Positions 21,089 through 33,193 of a DNA stretch of 64,000 nt are shown one piece after another. The DNA comes from Ectobius pallidus (lineage: Eukaryota > Arthropoda > Insecta > Blattodea > Ectobiidae), in contig CAXKWD010000004.1 in NCBI GenBank assembly GCA_964059195.1, positions 120,252,043 through 120,316,042 on the forward strand, read 5' to 3'. The first letter of the stretch is position 1, and each line of letters opens with the position of its first letter. Position numbers and translations under genes: made by a program. The notes below the pieces were generated by a model. It was not told the origin of the DNA, ran no database searches, and saw only the letters and a list, made by a program, of their open reading frames with translations.

Positions 21089-22619
21089 TTTACAACGCAA
21101 GATGGAACTTCTCTCCTTTGATTAATTGCCCTTAATGGTCTATCTCACTGACAGACAAGTTATGTCATATGCATGTGATACTGTTATACATCTTATGAAA
21201 TACTCCTCGTTTGGGAATAAAGTTCAGTCTGAAAAAAAAGATACAAGCTAGTTACAGAACATGCAGAACAGCTAGTTACATGCAAACAGAATCCAGTGTT
21301 CTATGAAGAAAGAGGACATTAGCCAGTCTTCCCTTATGGAATTCAGGAAAATCGTTAGTGTGGATAAGAGATAGAAAATAGTTAAGCCCATATATTACGC
21401 CAAGACGTGTGGAAGCTGTCCTTGTTTTCGAAATAACACATAAAACAGGGTATCAGTTACCTAAACAAACTTAGCAAATAAAATACTATATTATGCTGAC
21501 TTCCAGCATTATAAGAGAAAAAATATTTTTACCTACTTTATTTCATCTCTGTTTGTGATGTTTGCAAAACCTTATTTTACTGCTTTTAGCATTCAGAGAG
21601 ATGATTTCTCTCACCCTTGTTAATAAAATATACGAAAATAATATTTTTAAAACTAAATTGTATTTATAATAAATAAGAACGTAGTTACAGAAAGGGCTCT
21701 ACCTTCGTTTCTCTAAAGCTATAGCCTAATCATTAACACCTCGTGAATATATTTTCTTCCAGTCCCCTATTATTACTTCGTTTTCCCCTACCATAGGTCC
21801 GATAGGTAGAGGAGGAATTGTTTTCGACCCCCCAATTCGAAGTTTAATTTTTAACATAAATACACGTTCAGAGGTCTCCTAAACTAAAAAAATACTATTT
21901 TCGGAAACATGTATGTGTGTTTTTGTGTCTGTGAACAGCCTAGGTCCAGAACGGAAATTCGTATGAAAACAAAATTTTGTATTTGGGTTAGGTACCTTCT
22001 GAGGATGTGACAGGAAGATTGGCGACAACTTTCTCTTACTTTCAAGGGGACGTTACATTAAGAAAATTTCTTTTTTAGCTATTTTCTCGAAAACGGCTCT
22101 TGCGACTTCCTTTAAATTTTGTACATGGGGCGCTTATACCAAGAGCTAAATCTTTTATTTCAAAAATGTTTTCGCAAAAATTCTCTGAAGGGTAATTATA
22201 AGTCACCCTCTCTTCATAGAAACTCTGTTTTGCCTGGTGAGCAATAAAGCTTTGCATGAAGTTGAAACAACTGAATTCGCGCTGACTTCATTTCCTCTTA
22301 TTCTATATCAGATTGTGAAGTGAGAAAGGTGTATTGTTGGCCATGCTTAGAGCAAAGAAAGTTACGTGAGTGGATTAATCAGATTTTAGTTGCGTTATGC
22401 ATCCTTCGGGGATGCGATACGATGTGATAACGACATTATTTTCATTTTTATAACCAATTTACACGAAGAGAATGTCACGCTTAAAATACTATACTTAGAG
22501 GCAAACTTTATTTGGGCAGAGGAAGTTATATGAGTTTCACATATTTTTATAGTGCTGACTTAATTAATGCCTACTTTTCATGCGTACAATAAATTATTTT
22601 CCAAAACATTGTGAACTGC
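21089..22619. other. Non-coding stretch
   Basis: AT-rich sequence. The part at 21770-22260 is somewhat less AT-rich and has the look of a dispersed repeat, but I cannot name it. No gene seen. Confidence 0.45.
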
Positions 22620-23105
22620 ATCCAACATTTAAAAAGTTTTTATGATATAGAAAAGGATATTGAGGATCTAAAATCTAGAGAAAATTTAAGGCAATATTTT
22701 TGTAAATATAAGATCTTAACAGAGACCGACGCCATTATATTCAAGGAGTATATGTTGTGACCTGTAAGAAAAACATTAATAGTTTTAAATTAAATAGGGA
22801 TGTCCGTTTTTACGAAATAAGAAAAAGAAAAGATTTGTATGTTGAGAGTTATAGGACAACCAAATACTCTGTTCTCTGATCACTGAGATTACCAAGGTAG
22901 TGAACTAACCTCCAAATTACATTCTAAATATGTATCGGTAATATTGAATTTTTACAAGGAAGTTAAAGGATTACTTATTTAAAAATGTTTACTGCGTGTA
23001 ATTTTAATGAATATTTTAATTTTTAAGTTTTATCTTTTGATGATTCTATCTACACTACTTGTATTGAAAACCGATAATAAATTAATGAAATGAAATCTTT
23101 TAATA

Positions 23106-23505
23106 AATAATGAAATCAGTAGGTACCACCTTATTCCGTCAAACTTTCTAATTTTGTTGACAAATTATCAGTGCTTTTTTTTAAATATAGATTTGACTTG
23201 TAAATTTTATTATATAGACATCATTGAAGTTATTATTTATAGTGAAGTTTGGTTTCATATGCATAACTTTTAAATTTTAAATAGTTTTCTCTACATGGTT
23301 ATACTTTAAACCAATACTAATAATAGGCTTATGTTTTAACTTTTTAAGAATCTATTATACTGACAAGATATTGGTTTTAATTAAATTAGCACTATATAAT
23401 TGAAGTATCTTGCAGTCAATTCTCAAGAAATACAGAGCGCTGATATTTTGTAAATAAAATTAGACAGTTTGAGGGAATAAGGTGGTACCTATTGATTTCA
23501 TTATT
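23106..23505. mobile_element. 400-bp unit with 40-bp terminal inverted repeats inside the Penelope-like element
   Basis: 23106-23145 and 23466-23505 are inverted repeats matching at about 38 of 40 positions, with core ggtaccaccttattcc. The interior is about 320 bp, AT-rich and non-coding. It could be a MITE that landed in the element or part of the Penelope structure. Target duplication is unclear. Confidence 0.75.
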
Positions 23506-23519
23506 ATAAATAGCCTTCA

Positions 23520-25255
23520 AGGGATTAACATGAAATTCATTAATTCAGAAATAGCCAACCAAGCTGAAATTATTAATAGGTATACTAACACTAAGAGGAA
23601 ATTAGGCAAAACAAGAGCCAATATAAAATTCAATAAAACTTGTAAAAACGTAAATCTTACTCCAAAATACATTAACATACACTCTAATACACAAAATCTA
23701 ACAGCAAAGAAAACTTGTAAAAACGAAAATCTTAATCCAAAAAACATTAACATGCACTCTAATACACAAAATCTAACAGCAAAGAAAACGGCCAAGAAAC
23801 TATGGCTAAACAATGAAATAAAGTTCCTATGTAAGAAGAAATATTATCTCAACTACACCTAGAGGCAGCAAAAACATTCAAACAAGAATGGGTACACATA
23901 AACAATGATATTCAAAATAAATGGAAACAAAATATAATGTCATTAATATAAAGATTAAAAAATTAAGAAAAGAAAAAGAAATTACCCGCAAAGAAAACTT
24001 GCCAAAACAAGAACAACAGATTTCTGACGCGAAATATTATCCTGGAGTAGTAATTCTAACACATTTGACGATAAATGATGAAGAAAAAAACTTATTACAA
24101 CTAGGATATAAGCATAACTTTATATCACAACCTACAGAAAACATTTAAAATAATGTTATAGATGCCGAAATGGCCATTTATACCTTACAACCGACTCAAC
24201 AGGAAGAAATAAGAAACAAAATTGCTACAGAAATCAAAGAAATATACACAGACGAACAGATACGAACACCTAAGGATAACTTAAGCATAATCTGCGCACA
24301 TTGACGAAACTAAATAAAACTTTAAAAGATAACAACATAAATCATACAAAAGCAGATATAGATAATAGTATAGTTTTAATTAAAAAATGAAGAATACATA
24401 GATAAAACACTCAATTTCATCAAAGAAAATAATATAGAAGACATAAATAAAGACCCTACGGAAACATTTCAAAACGTATTATGAAAGAGTCAGATTTATC
24501 TTGAGTGAAACTGGCATTAAACTTAATCTCAACATGAACCCAAAAGCACCCATCCTTAGGGGCCAAATAAAGACACACAAGGACAAATATCCAATAAAAC
24601 CAGTAGTGAACTTTACAACAGCACCTACATACAAGATCTCAATAAGTTTAGCAAAAATTCTTAAGCAAAAACTAAACTTACAGATACTAACAGATACAGA
24701 TACTAACAGATACATAAACTAACAGATACACATTGAAAAACTCCTTATATCTGAACAACAAAATAAAACATATAATATTTAAAAGCAAAGATATTCCACT
24801 ATCACTCGATATCAAAAATCTTTACACCAACATTCTTGTTAAACAAACACTAGAAATAATTGAAAATAATTTACTAAAAAATAAAGAAAATGTCCTAGTT
24901 ACTGAAAAAATAATTACATTGACTACAACAATATTGTAGCAAAACTATTTCAAATTTAACGAGAAAATGTACCTACAGAAAGATAGCATGTTAGCAGAAG
25001 TACAATTACAAAATATTGAAGAAGAATATATCCATAACCTAATAAAAAACATGACATAACCACTTACCAGAGATACGTAGATGTTATTTTTATAATATGT
25101 GAAGAATAAAAAATAAAATATGAAATTACGAAAGATTTCAATGAAATTAGCAACCAGTTAGTTTTCACACATCAAAAAGAACAGCATAAGAATTACATTG
25201 ACCTAAGCATTACAAGAAAGAACAAGGTAACTGATTCTTTTAATGAATATTTTTA
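23520..25255 (+). pseudogene. Penelope-like reverse transcriptase remnants
   Basis: Pieces in three frames can be ordered along a Penelope-type polyprotein. An N-terminal lysine/asparagine-rich part (23482-23862) is followed by KAPILRGQIKTHKD and KPVVNFTTAPTYKIS (about 24540-24640), LSLDIKNLYTNILVKQTLEII (about 24800-24860), then YFKFNEKMYLQKD (about 24945), RYVDVIFIICEE (about 25070; the catalytic YxDD has become YVDV) and IDLSITRKNKV (about 25195). The glycine-rich PISG-type segment between the last blocks is scrambled. No GIY-YIG endonuclease is visible. Multiple stops and the lost aspartate make it dead. In the family the protein is a reverse transcriptase fused to an endonuclease. Confidence 0.75.
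23633..23795 (+). repeat. Tandem duplication inside the Penelope N-terminal region
   Basis: A segment of about 75 bp occurs twice in tandem, so the translated frame repeats KTCKN..NL.PK.IN.HSNTQNL (a 25-residue unit) with few differences. Confidence 0.8.
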
Positions 25256-25527
25256 AAGAATATTTTAATTAATATTTTAGTTAAGTCGTATCCTTTGATG
25301 AGTATATCTGTAGTATTCGTATGGCAAACAGATAATAAATACATGAAATGAAATCTGGAAACGGTTATCAGGGGACTTCTGCCTCTGGTTACCATACCTA
25401 TGGTACGGGTAAAGAAAGTGTGAACTTTGTGATTAATGGACGAAAGTTTCTAATTGTGATGATTAGATGTGGTTGAAGTGACAAATCTGTGTACATTGAA
25501 TAATTAATGTTTGATTAATGCTTCCAG

Positions 25528-25671
25528 GTTGGGATCCCTGGTCTGATTGGTCGCCTTGCAGCGCCTCTTGCGGAGAGGGCACACAGGAGAGAAGGCGCTT
25601 CTGCCGCCAGGGTGTAAGTTGCCATGGATACAACAAGGAACGCCGGCGTTGCAATACTTTCTCCTGCAAAG
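25528..25671 (+). CDS. Exon encoding a thrombospondin type-1 repeat
   Basis: A complete 48-codon TSP1 module in one exon. It starts after the acceptor gattaatgcttccag and ends at the donor gtacgt. The residues read WDPWSDWSPC, SASCGEGTQERRRFC, then VSC, RRC and FSC, which gives the W-x2-W-x2-W ladder, the CSxSCGxGxxxRRR core and six cysteines for three disulfides. The exon is phase 1 at both ends, the usual design of shuffled extracellular modules. Such repeats bind glycosaminoglycans and matrix proteins outside the cell. The rest of the gene is not adjacent: flanks are non-coding. It could belong to a matrix protein, an ADAMTS-like protease, a hemicentin-like protein or the gene that also holds the exon at 56290-56551. 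The parent gene is not identified. Confidence 0.85.
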
Positions 25672-28018
25672 GTACGTCACTTTACATCATGTTATACACA
25701 TCCAGCATATGAAAATAATAACGTAAAACGAAATTCAACGGTAAACCAGCGATGTTTTTCCTATTGTTAACAATACGCCACATATAACTGTTCAAAAATT
25801 AGAATTTGCACAAAAGGAAGACTTAAAATGACCAAAGGTGCTGTCAAAATTTCGAATATCAGCTTTACGTCATTAGTCCAGGGTTAGGATTTTTAGGCGT
25901 AAGATGAAAAAGGTGACAAAAAAGGTGCTGTTTCATTCAACTTCTTTAATAAATCCTGTTTCTCCTATTTTTGTAACAAAAACCAAATAGCCAAACATTA
26001 ACTTAATTATTGCTATGCTAGATTACATAATAGTATCATTCATGAGAGGAGGAAAAAACATAAAACAGTTGTACTGTTTCTAAATACATTAAACATCTTT
26101 AAGTTTTGAATAGTAAGCTTGTTTCTATTAGGAGACAAGATGTCTTAGTAGATGCTAAACAAGTCAAGTGTAGTGTTTTTCTTAAAGTACTCTCGTCAAG
26201 CACTGCCTTTTTTGGGTATTAAAAAAATCCTTTAAAGGCCGGGTGGTTTAACTTAGTGAATGGAATTCTCGCCTGCGTAATAGCTGCACACAAATCAATG
26301 TTTCATGTTTTGGATTTTCGAAGAACATTTTTCAAAGGCATTTAGCAACAGAGGCTATTGAAAAGTCTTGTTCTTTTGAAGCTTCGAACTGGAAATGAGT
26401 TATTTGATGTGGTCTTGCTGGGTGTTTTACATCTAACGTGATTTCTGAATCGCAAACAGTGCATCCTATAACGTTCTTATCAGTTTCTATGAAATCCTAC
26501 TTGGATTTCTGAGCCAACACGAAAAATAGGGATCTGGGCATCTTCGGCATGGTTAATTCTAGTATTAAATTAGTTATGTAACAAACCTACATTAATGCTA
26601 CTGACTGATCCTGTGAAATTAAATATACAAGATGGAATATGCAAATAATTGTTTTTCAATTTTGCAAGTGTCTCTTCAGACCCTCGTTTGCTGAAAGCAG
26701 ACACTCTCACTACTCCAGCAATCACTGCAAGTTGATAGAAAGTTCATTGAAAGTTACTTAAAATCTTTAATATTGGAACAAAACCATGGTATGTAATAAA
26801 AATAAAATTAAGTTGAAGCAATAAAAGAAAAGGGAGAAAAGGGGGTTATGGACGCGGTGGAGAAAAAGGGGATAAAGGTCCCATAAAGGGAAAAGGTGTT
26901 TTACTAACACAGGAGTCCTAATTTTCCCTATTAAAAATGATGCGCACCTCACTCACTGGCGACGTTAATAGTTTATGTTAGATATAAGTTATTTGAATTG
27001 GCACTCCATGAAAAATTAATCCGTTTACCCTAGATAAATCTCTCTCCCACTGCCTAAATCCCTCGTCATCTGAAAGAAGGTTTGCTAAAAAAAAAAATCA
27101 CTAAAACCCAAAGAAACTTGAGTTATCTTCAAATCTTGGAACAGTCTCCCCCCCCCCCAAAAAAAAAATACATTGGTTTTATATCATATTAACCTTTGAC
27201 TTTGTATCGGAAGATGCAATAAGTCGGAGGTAACCTGTCCTGCTAGCACATGAAACCAGTCTTTATAATACACACAGAGGGATCCGGAGAAACAAAACTT
27301 TAATTAAAAAAGCTTGAATTCACTGTAGCCTCTTTGTGCAATATGCATCTTCAGGAAGTGGACAGTTTCTTTCGATGGATAAGTAAAATCTGGAACATGC
27401 TTTGTGACTCCAAATCGCCTATAACAACCAAAGAAATTGCGCAATACATTCATAAGGTCACAATTTGCTGGATGGAAAGAAATATAGGAACCTCTCCATA
27501 GACATAGTAAGAGAATGGTTCTACAGTCCATTGTGTTATATATAGTTGGAAATGAGACTGCATACAGCGTTATTGGAATCCAATTTTTTTACGTTCAAAT
27601 CTATATATAAGGTATGGCAGTATACGTGTCCTTCATAGACTAAAAAACTATTGGACCGATATACGTTCGGTTTTTTGCTAAATGTACCGCGTTGTCCGGA
27701 TAAGGTTTAAATAAAACTGTTGAAATCCTCCATGTGACCAGTAGAAAGAAAATTAGGGGCCTAAACGTTGTATTTAAACATTACACTGAATTCAAATGTA
27801 ATTCAGTTCTCATGACATCAATATTGTTTGCAGTGTTCACATAGTTGCATTTTGGTGGGCTTTGACTAATAATTATAATTAGAGAGACTATTGATATAAT
27901 TCGTTTTTGTAAATCAATAATGGAGTAAATAAATATTGGTTGTGATGCATCAAACAGCTTTCTCTACCCTGGGCATGGAGAATACAGTTTTCCCACATCA
28001 CATTTTGATTAGAATAAA
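25672..28018. other. Probable intron sequence after the TSP1 exon
   Basis: No exon is recognised. It contains a tRNA-Gly-like fragment (26241-26276) and homopolymer runs near 27090 and 27150. Short open frames at 26767-26952 and 27304-27531 lack motifs. Confidence 0.5.
26241..26276 (+). repeat. tRNA-Gly(GCC)-like fragment
   Basis: GGTGGTTTAACTTAGTGAAT followed by GGAATTCTCGCCTGC resembles the D-arm to anticodon-arm portion of tRNA-Gly(GCC), with the CTCGCCTG anticodon loop region conserved and a few inserted bases in the D loop. The T arm and acceptor are missing, so it is a truncated pseudogene or a SINE head. Confidence 0.45.
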
Positions 28019-28317
28019 AGACGAGAATGGGTTGAACGAAACGCTGGTGGTATTAATTTCAACCCGACAAAAATTATTGTCTCTCCGCAAAATATCGATT
28101 TCTCAACTGACAAACAAAAAAGACAAAAAAGTGGCCTAAATTAGATATTTTAGGTTTTTTATCCCGTTTAGGTATATTTAGGTTTTTATACCTGATTTAG
28201 GTATTTTTAGGTGCCACAGAATTAATGTGGGAGAATCCTATGGACATGATTCGAAAAAGCGTTTTTGTTTTGGAGGTAAGGAAAAAAATAGGTAAAAACC
28301 TAAGAATCTGGTCCCTA
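28019..28317 (+). mobile_element. Truncated copy of the hAT-like element found at 35587-36595
   Basis: From gacgagaatgggttgaacg to the end aagaatctggtcccta this is a close match to 36300-36595, including the phrases tttaggtatatttaggtttt and gccacagaattaat. The homology stops abruptly at about 28019. The right terminus is intact and followed by TTTATTAC, but no matching left end or duplication was found, so the left part has been lost or replaced. Confidence 0.8.
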
Positions 28318-30540
28318 TTTATTACACAGTTTCATTTGATGATTTCAAGACTTCAAGATCGTTCCGTGGATATCATTATGATGTCATTACGCCACATGTA
28401 ATAAGTGTACCTTGGGTATTATAGTAGGGTCGAATAAAAAAATATTTTAAATGAGCAAACGAGGTTCCTATTTATATTGTTTCCCCGCGCTCTCATACCG
28501 TTGGTCCATGCAGGTCAAAGTCTACTTATACTCGTATGTTCTCGAAGTGCTGTTGAGTGGATCCAGGGTTTCGGTTTCATGCTACATTGGGACTTCCATT
28601 CGATACTGAGAAGTTAGTAAACAAGATTCGATTCATCACGTATAAAATCGGTATGTCAGAAGTTTCAGAAATGTGAAATGGAATGGAATATGTCAACTTT
28701 TTGTAGGTTACTGAACTTACAATTTCAATACACTCTTCCAGATTGGTCAAGAGTGGTGAGATTAATATGTTTTAGCGAAAGAAAAGGTGATTGCTATTAT
28801 TAACTTGTAGTATTAATACCATGTGGGGGAAATAACGTTTTTATTGAAAATCTTTTTGAAATACGTGAGCAGTTTACGAAGAGGATGATTATATATTTTT
28901 TAAATCTTTAACATCCGTAAATATTATTTTATATTTCGACCCTGATACAATAGTAAAATATTGTTATTAATAAAGAATTTGTAAATTTTTTAAATTTTAT
29001 TTGCATAATTAAAAGGATATAACAATAGACTTACAACGATTTACAAATTAGGGTACTTCTTGTGGTACTTCGTGGTGGTATCTGTTTACAATTTAAAACT
29101 CTTCTTAAGTTACACGCAATTAAAGCAACCCTAATTTGAAATACATAATATTTACTTTTTTCCTTGTTTAAGGAGAAATGAACTCGAAACCAGTGAGCTT
29201 AAATTTAACGGAAAAAAAAAAAAATTGAGTGGGTTGGAACTAGAATTGCTGGCAAAGCTGTGTGTTTCTTTCAAAGCTTACTTAGAAGACTGAAGAGTAC
29301 TGCGTTATTAGATTCTTTAAAGGTTTCCTCAAAGCTAGGGATTCTTTGATTCTGACTGTATTGAATTCACTTTTCTTTGAATTTAAATTCAAACTGAGTG
29401 TTATTAATTTCAATCGTCTTGAGGGATAAAATCGTTGCAGATTTACTCAAATTGTACGGAACTGTTTAATTTTATTTATGAAACGTTCAGTTACCCAAGG
29501 CAGTGTTTCACATAAGTGCTTTAAGTATACATGGTGTTACGTTTATTAACATAAAATATGACGGTGTAGTCAAACTTTAACATAAGTGTGAGGAAATAAA
29601 TTTCAGTTCATGCAAGAATATGACTTTTCATTCTGATAATACTTCATTTATTATTTAAAGTATTTCTTGTTCCTTTTAACATAATTATAACAAACTTCTA
29701 GTATTTATAATACCTTAATAAATCTTTATACATTGATCATATATTCAACTTCTTTTATACATATTACAATACTTTCTGAAGTACTAAACATACAATATTC
29801 ATCCCACTCAACCCTTTCCTTTTTCTTGTGATTTCCAACTACAGAAGGAAAATATATAGAATTAATATAAAAAATGTACAATTCTCGTAATTATGTTCTG
29901 GAACAAATGCCGTAATTGCAAAAGAAACTTGATGTAAAGATGAACTTACTTTTGTGAGGGCTTGCCTTAAGCAAAGCCCTCGATGATTTACAAGAGCAAA
30001 TAATTCCACAGCCTCGAAATACCGAGGGGCGTTTCCAGAAAATGAAGTTATTTTGAAGCAGCTATCTCACGTCGCGTCGCCTTCCTTGCTTCGGAGAACG
30101 ACGGCTTCTCATGAAGAAGTGAAGCGCTGTTTCAGGAGTAGTATAAGTAGCAAGTAGCAGAAGTATTTTCGAAAATGAACTCGGCAGTTCCAATAATATT
30201 TTAGAAGCGAAGTCGGTAGCTCCAGTAGTGTAAGCATGAATGGGGCGAAGCCAAGAAAGATACTAATATATTATATAAAGACAGAGTGACTTCAAAAAAC
30301 TCTCAATGTTTTCAAGTCCTAAAATAAATGATTCTCTTTGATATATCGATAAAATATGATCTAGTGGCAGTGACTTAAATTTCTTACGTCACAAAATCAC
30401 GTTCACAACTAATATTTCTTCTTCTTTTAAGTTTTACACGTGAAACTTAACACATGGGAACAGAATTCCAAGAGAGAAAATTATAAAGTAAGATCACATA
30501 ACTTTGTTGTTCTTTCTTTGGGTTATTTTTTATAGTATAT
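28318..30540. other. Non-coding stretch
   Basis: AT-rich sequence. A somewhat GC-richer part at 29945-30260 holds no recognised gene or repeat. Confidence 0.5.
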
Positions 30541-30662
30541 TGCGATACAAGAGCCGTAAGCGATGCATACGGATCGAGGAAAGAGTTTGAAAAAACGAAG
30601 TGCTTGCGCCGAGTTTTTTCAATTTCCGAGATCCGTTATGCGCTTACGGCACGAGTATAGCA
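30541..30662. repeat. Long imperfect hairpin (about 50-bp stem)
   Basis: The arm 30541-30596 (including gagccgtaagcg and ggatcgagg) pairs with 30613-30662 (including cgcttacggc and ccgagatcc), leaving a loop of about 16 bases. Directly right of it, attttttgcacga (30666-30678) recurs in reverse complement at about 30978-30990, so the hairpin may be part of a larger foldback element. Confidence 0.75.
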
Positions 30663-31249
30663 TTCTATTTTTTGCACGATGATTATTTATATCAATTTAA
30701 TTATATTAATTGTGATATTACCTGAAAATAATATGTATATACATTCTTGAAGATAGATGTTTATTTCAGAAAGTGATTCGCATGTGTTTGTTGTTATGCG
30801 AACCGAATATTTGTCCTGGGGGGTCTTGTCCATTAAGGCTTGTATTATGATGTGCCGTAAGCAAATTCATAACCGCACGTAAACACTTACCGCACATAGC
30901 AACAAGATTGCGTGTGGGAATGTCAACTTACGATCCACGGCAACAACATTCGTAAGTACCACTAATTAGTTAGGCCTAAGTCGTGCAAAAAATAATTATT
31001 TCAACCACTTTCGGTCATTTCATTTTGTAATGTAATATATTAGTTTAACAGCTTTTTTCTTGCAGAACCTTTCTTATCATATTGTAATATCTTATTTTAA
31101 TATCTTAAGTAAGATATTACAGGTGGTTCCAAGATCCAATATCCCTCGGTTTAATCCATCAGAATACAGAACGTTTCTTTAGGTACTGAGTCAAAATAAA
31201 TATTATTTTCGTTCATTGTTCAAAACTCAATACTTAACTAAGAGTAATT

Positions 31250-31257
31250 GTCATGAT
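31250..31257. repeat. Left target-site duplication of the 566-bp hAT-like MITE
   Basis: GTCATGAT, identical to 31824-31831 and fitting the nTnnnnAn preference known for hAT elements. Confidence 0.9.
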
Positions 31258-31823
31258 CAGGGCCCGGATTCTGATGACCTAAAATTGTTTTGAAGAAGAC
31301 CTATAAAATTACCCTACATTTTAAAGAAAATGACATAATAATTATAAAGAATGACCTAAAAACTGATAGGCCTATTTTATTTATAAAAATTATATTATTG
31401 TACACACCTACATAATTGTAAAAACATTAAATGCAGAAAGGATGTTGTAGGTCTAAAAGCTTTGTTCTTTGTTTCTTCATGGGAGCATCTGAGAAGAAAA
31501 GTAAGAAAGTTGTTTTTAAAGTAGATCCTACAAAAATGTTGCAGTAATTTAACTTAGTAATTTATTTAAATATATAAGAATATGCTCGTTGCAAATGCTT
31601 GAAAGTGACAAGCTAAGGGAGCAAATGACACAAAAATGACAAAATAATGCCGTAAAATTTAAATAAATGCCCTAAATGTATAAAATTGAATAAAATAACA
31701 AAAAATGACCCAATAAAAATGCATTTCTATGATCTAGAAGCCACGATTAGGATTTATCAACAAGTTGGCAATGTCTATGCAGCATCAGTATAAAGATGAC
31801 ATGTCATTAGAATCCGGGGCCTG
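31258..31823. mobile_element. 566-bp non-autonomous hAT-type element
   Basis: It begins CAGGGCCCGGATTCTGATGAC and ends with the reverse complement of CAGGCCCCGGATTCTAATGAC, a TIR of about 21 bp with few mismatches. It is flanked by exact GTCATGAT duplications. The interior is AT-rich with repeated aatgac/aaatga words and no transposase. Its termini resemble those of the element at 35587-36595 (AGGGACCGGATTCT), so the two may use related transposases, an inference. Confidence 0.9.
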
Positions 31824-31831
31824 GTCATGAT
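31824..31831. repeat. Right target-site duplication of the 566-bp hAT-like MITE
   Basis: GTCATGAT, exact match to 31250-31257. Confidence 0.9.
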
Positions 31832-32760
31832 AAATATAATTATTTACTCGGAATGTTTGAATGATAATAAAATAGTGTATAAATATGTATTTTGTATTAA
31901 TATAAATGCCTGTTGTAGACTTAGTTGAGGATTCGTCAAATATATGTACAGCGCATCAAGCAAATTGCAGTTCTTGAATGTAGTGTTCTATATTAAAAAC
32001 TCCCCAAATAAATTATAATACACTCAATTTAACAGCTTTTTTATGGTTGTTGCTGAATTTTATACTGCCTACAGGTAAATTGTACCACTCAATTTTTTAT
32101 CTTGCAATGTAGCTGGCTTGTTGTTCAACAACATTTCATTATGTGCTTTGTAGCTTGGTTATTATTTGGCCATTAAGAAACCTTCCGAGGGCCGGCAGCA
32201 TGCAATTCAAGTGTGCGTTTAGAAATCTCCGCATGCTATTAAATGTTTACTTATTCTACTTGTATTGATCGCGCATGTAATTCGAGTACTCCCGTACTTT
32301 GAATATTTACTGGAAAAGTAAATGCTCAATTTTTTGTATTTTCTTTGAAGCCTTCTACTTATAATCTGTTCTGTAATACGAATTGGTACAGGGGACGCTA
32401 TAAATTACACCAGTGATTTTGAAATGCTGTTCATATCTGCCCCATCTAAGTCGAGACGTGATGTTGCGATCGTATGTGATGAGAATTAATTACATGAGAG
32501 ATACCATACGATGATGATTCGTGGGTAAATCATACTGTCATATATTTAAGTTATGTCGGTTATACAGAAAGCAATTTCCCTGCGTAAGTATGCTTCTAAT
32601 AGCATACAGGCCTTCATTTCAATTAAAGACGATGCAATATTCTGTAAAACATATTGAGAATATTTTTGTCCATTCCCTCTATGGTAAGCGTTTAAATGTG
32701 TTGTTTAAGGATGTAAGTGAACTTTACCGCAATATTGTTCATTGTTACTACAGGATAATG
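31832..32760. other. Non-coding stretch
   Basis: AT-rich sequence with no recognised gene. A 96-codon frame at 32521-32811 runs into the SINE and has no motif. Confidence 0.5.
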
Positions 32761-33193
32761 GTCGTCCACCACTGTGGTGTAGGGGATGCGTTCGCTGTCC
32801 TCACGCAGTAGGCCAGAGTTCGATTCATGGTCGGGACAAGTTTTAACGGGGTTTTCCGATATTTTCGTAATCTGTGAGACAAATGTCGAATAACTTTAGG
32901 CTCTTGTGGTTCCCTGGCCATCATTATCACCTTCATCCCATCTGCGCCTTGCTCGGAATGAGTGCGTGTTCGATTGGTATGTCTCGTCCTATGTTTTCGT
33001 ATTCTCAGAAGTAGCCCGGCATTGAGCTGATCACTCATCCGAGAGGTCCCCCATGTCCTCGTCTGGTCAAGAAATAGTGTGTAAGTAATCCATCAGCTAA
33101 TTCCTTCCCCGATAGGTAGCGGTCACGTAAGGCCCGGGCGGCTTAGACCACATAAACGTCCCTATAAGGGAGAAAGTAAAACTCAAAGAAAGA
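32761..33193 (+). mobile_element. tRNA-derived SINE, copy 2 (fuller copy)
   Basis: Head with an A box (TGGTGTAGGGG) and a B box (GAGTTCGATTC) about 40 bases apart, which marks an RNA polymerase III tRNA-like promoter. The body contains gggacaagttttaacgggg, ctgatcactcatccg, ctcgtctggtcaag and gcccgggcggctt, and the tail ends in caaagaaag. Shared blocks with 16282-16596 define the family. A clean target duplication is not seen, so this copy is probably older. Confidence 0.85.

Larger units (their letters stand above)
22620..25356 (+). mobile_element. Decayed Penelope-like retroelement with repeated ends
   Basis: Fragments of a Penelope-like reverse transcriptase occupy about 23520-25250. The terminal sequence at 25238-25356 (ttttaatgaatattt ... 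aatgaaatct) recurs upstream at 23002-23097, the partial tandem (pseudo-LTR) arrangement known for Penelope elements. Before the upstream copy, at about 22795-22880, a frame reads DVRFYEIRKRKDLYVESYRT. This may be the C-terminal end of the polyprotein of that partial copy, an inference. A 400-bp inverted-repeat unit (23106-23505) sits between the upstream end copy and the coding remnants. Confidence 0.7.
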
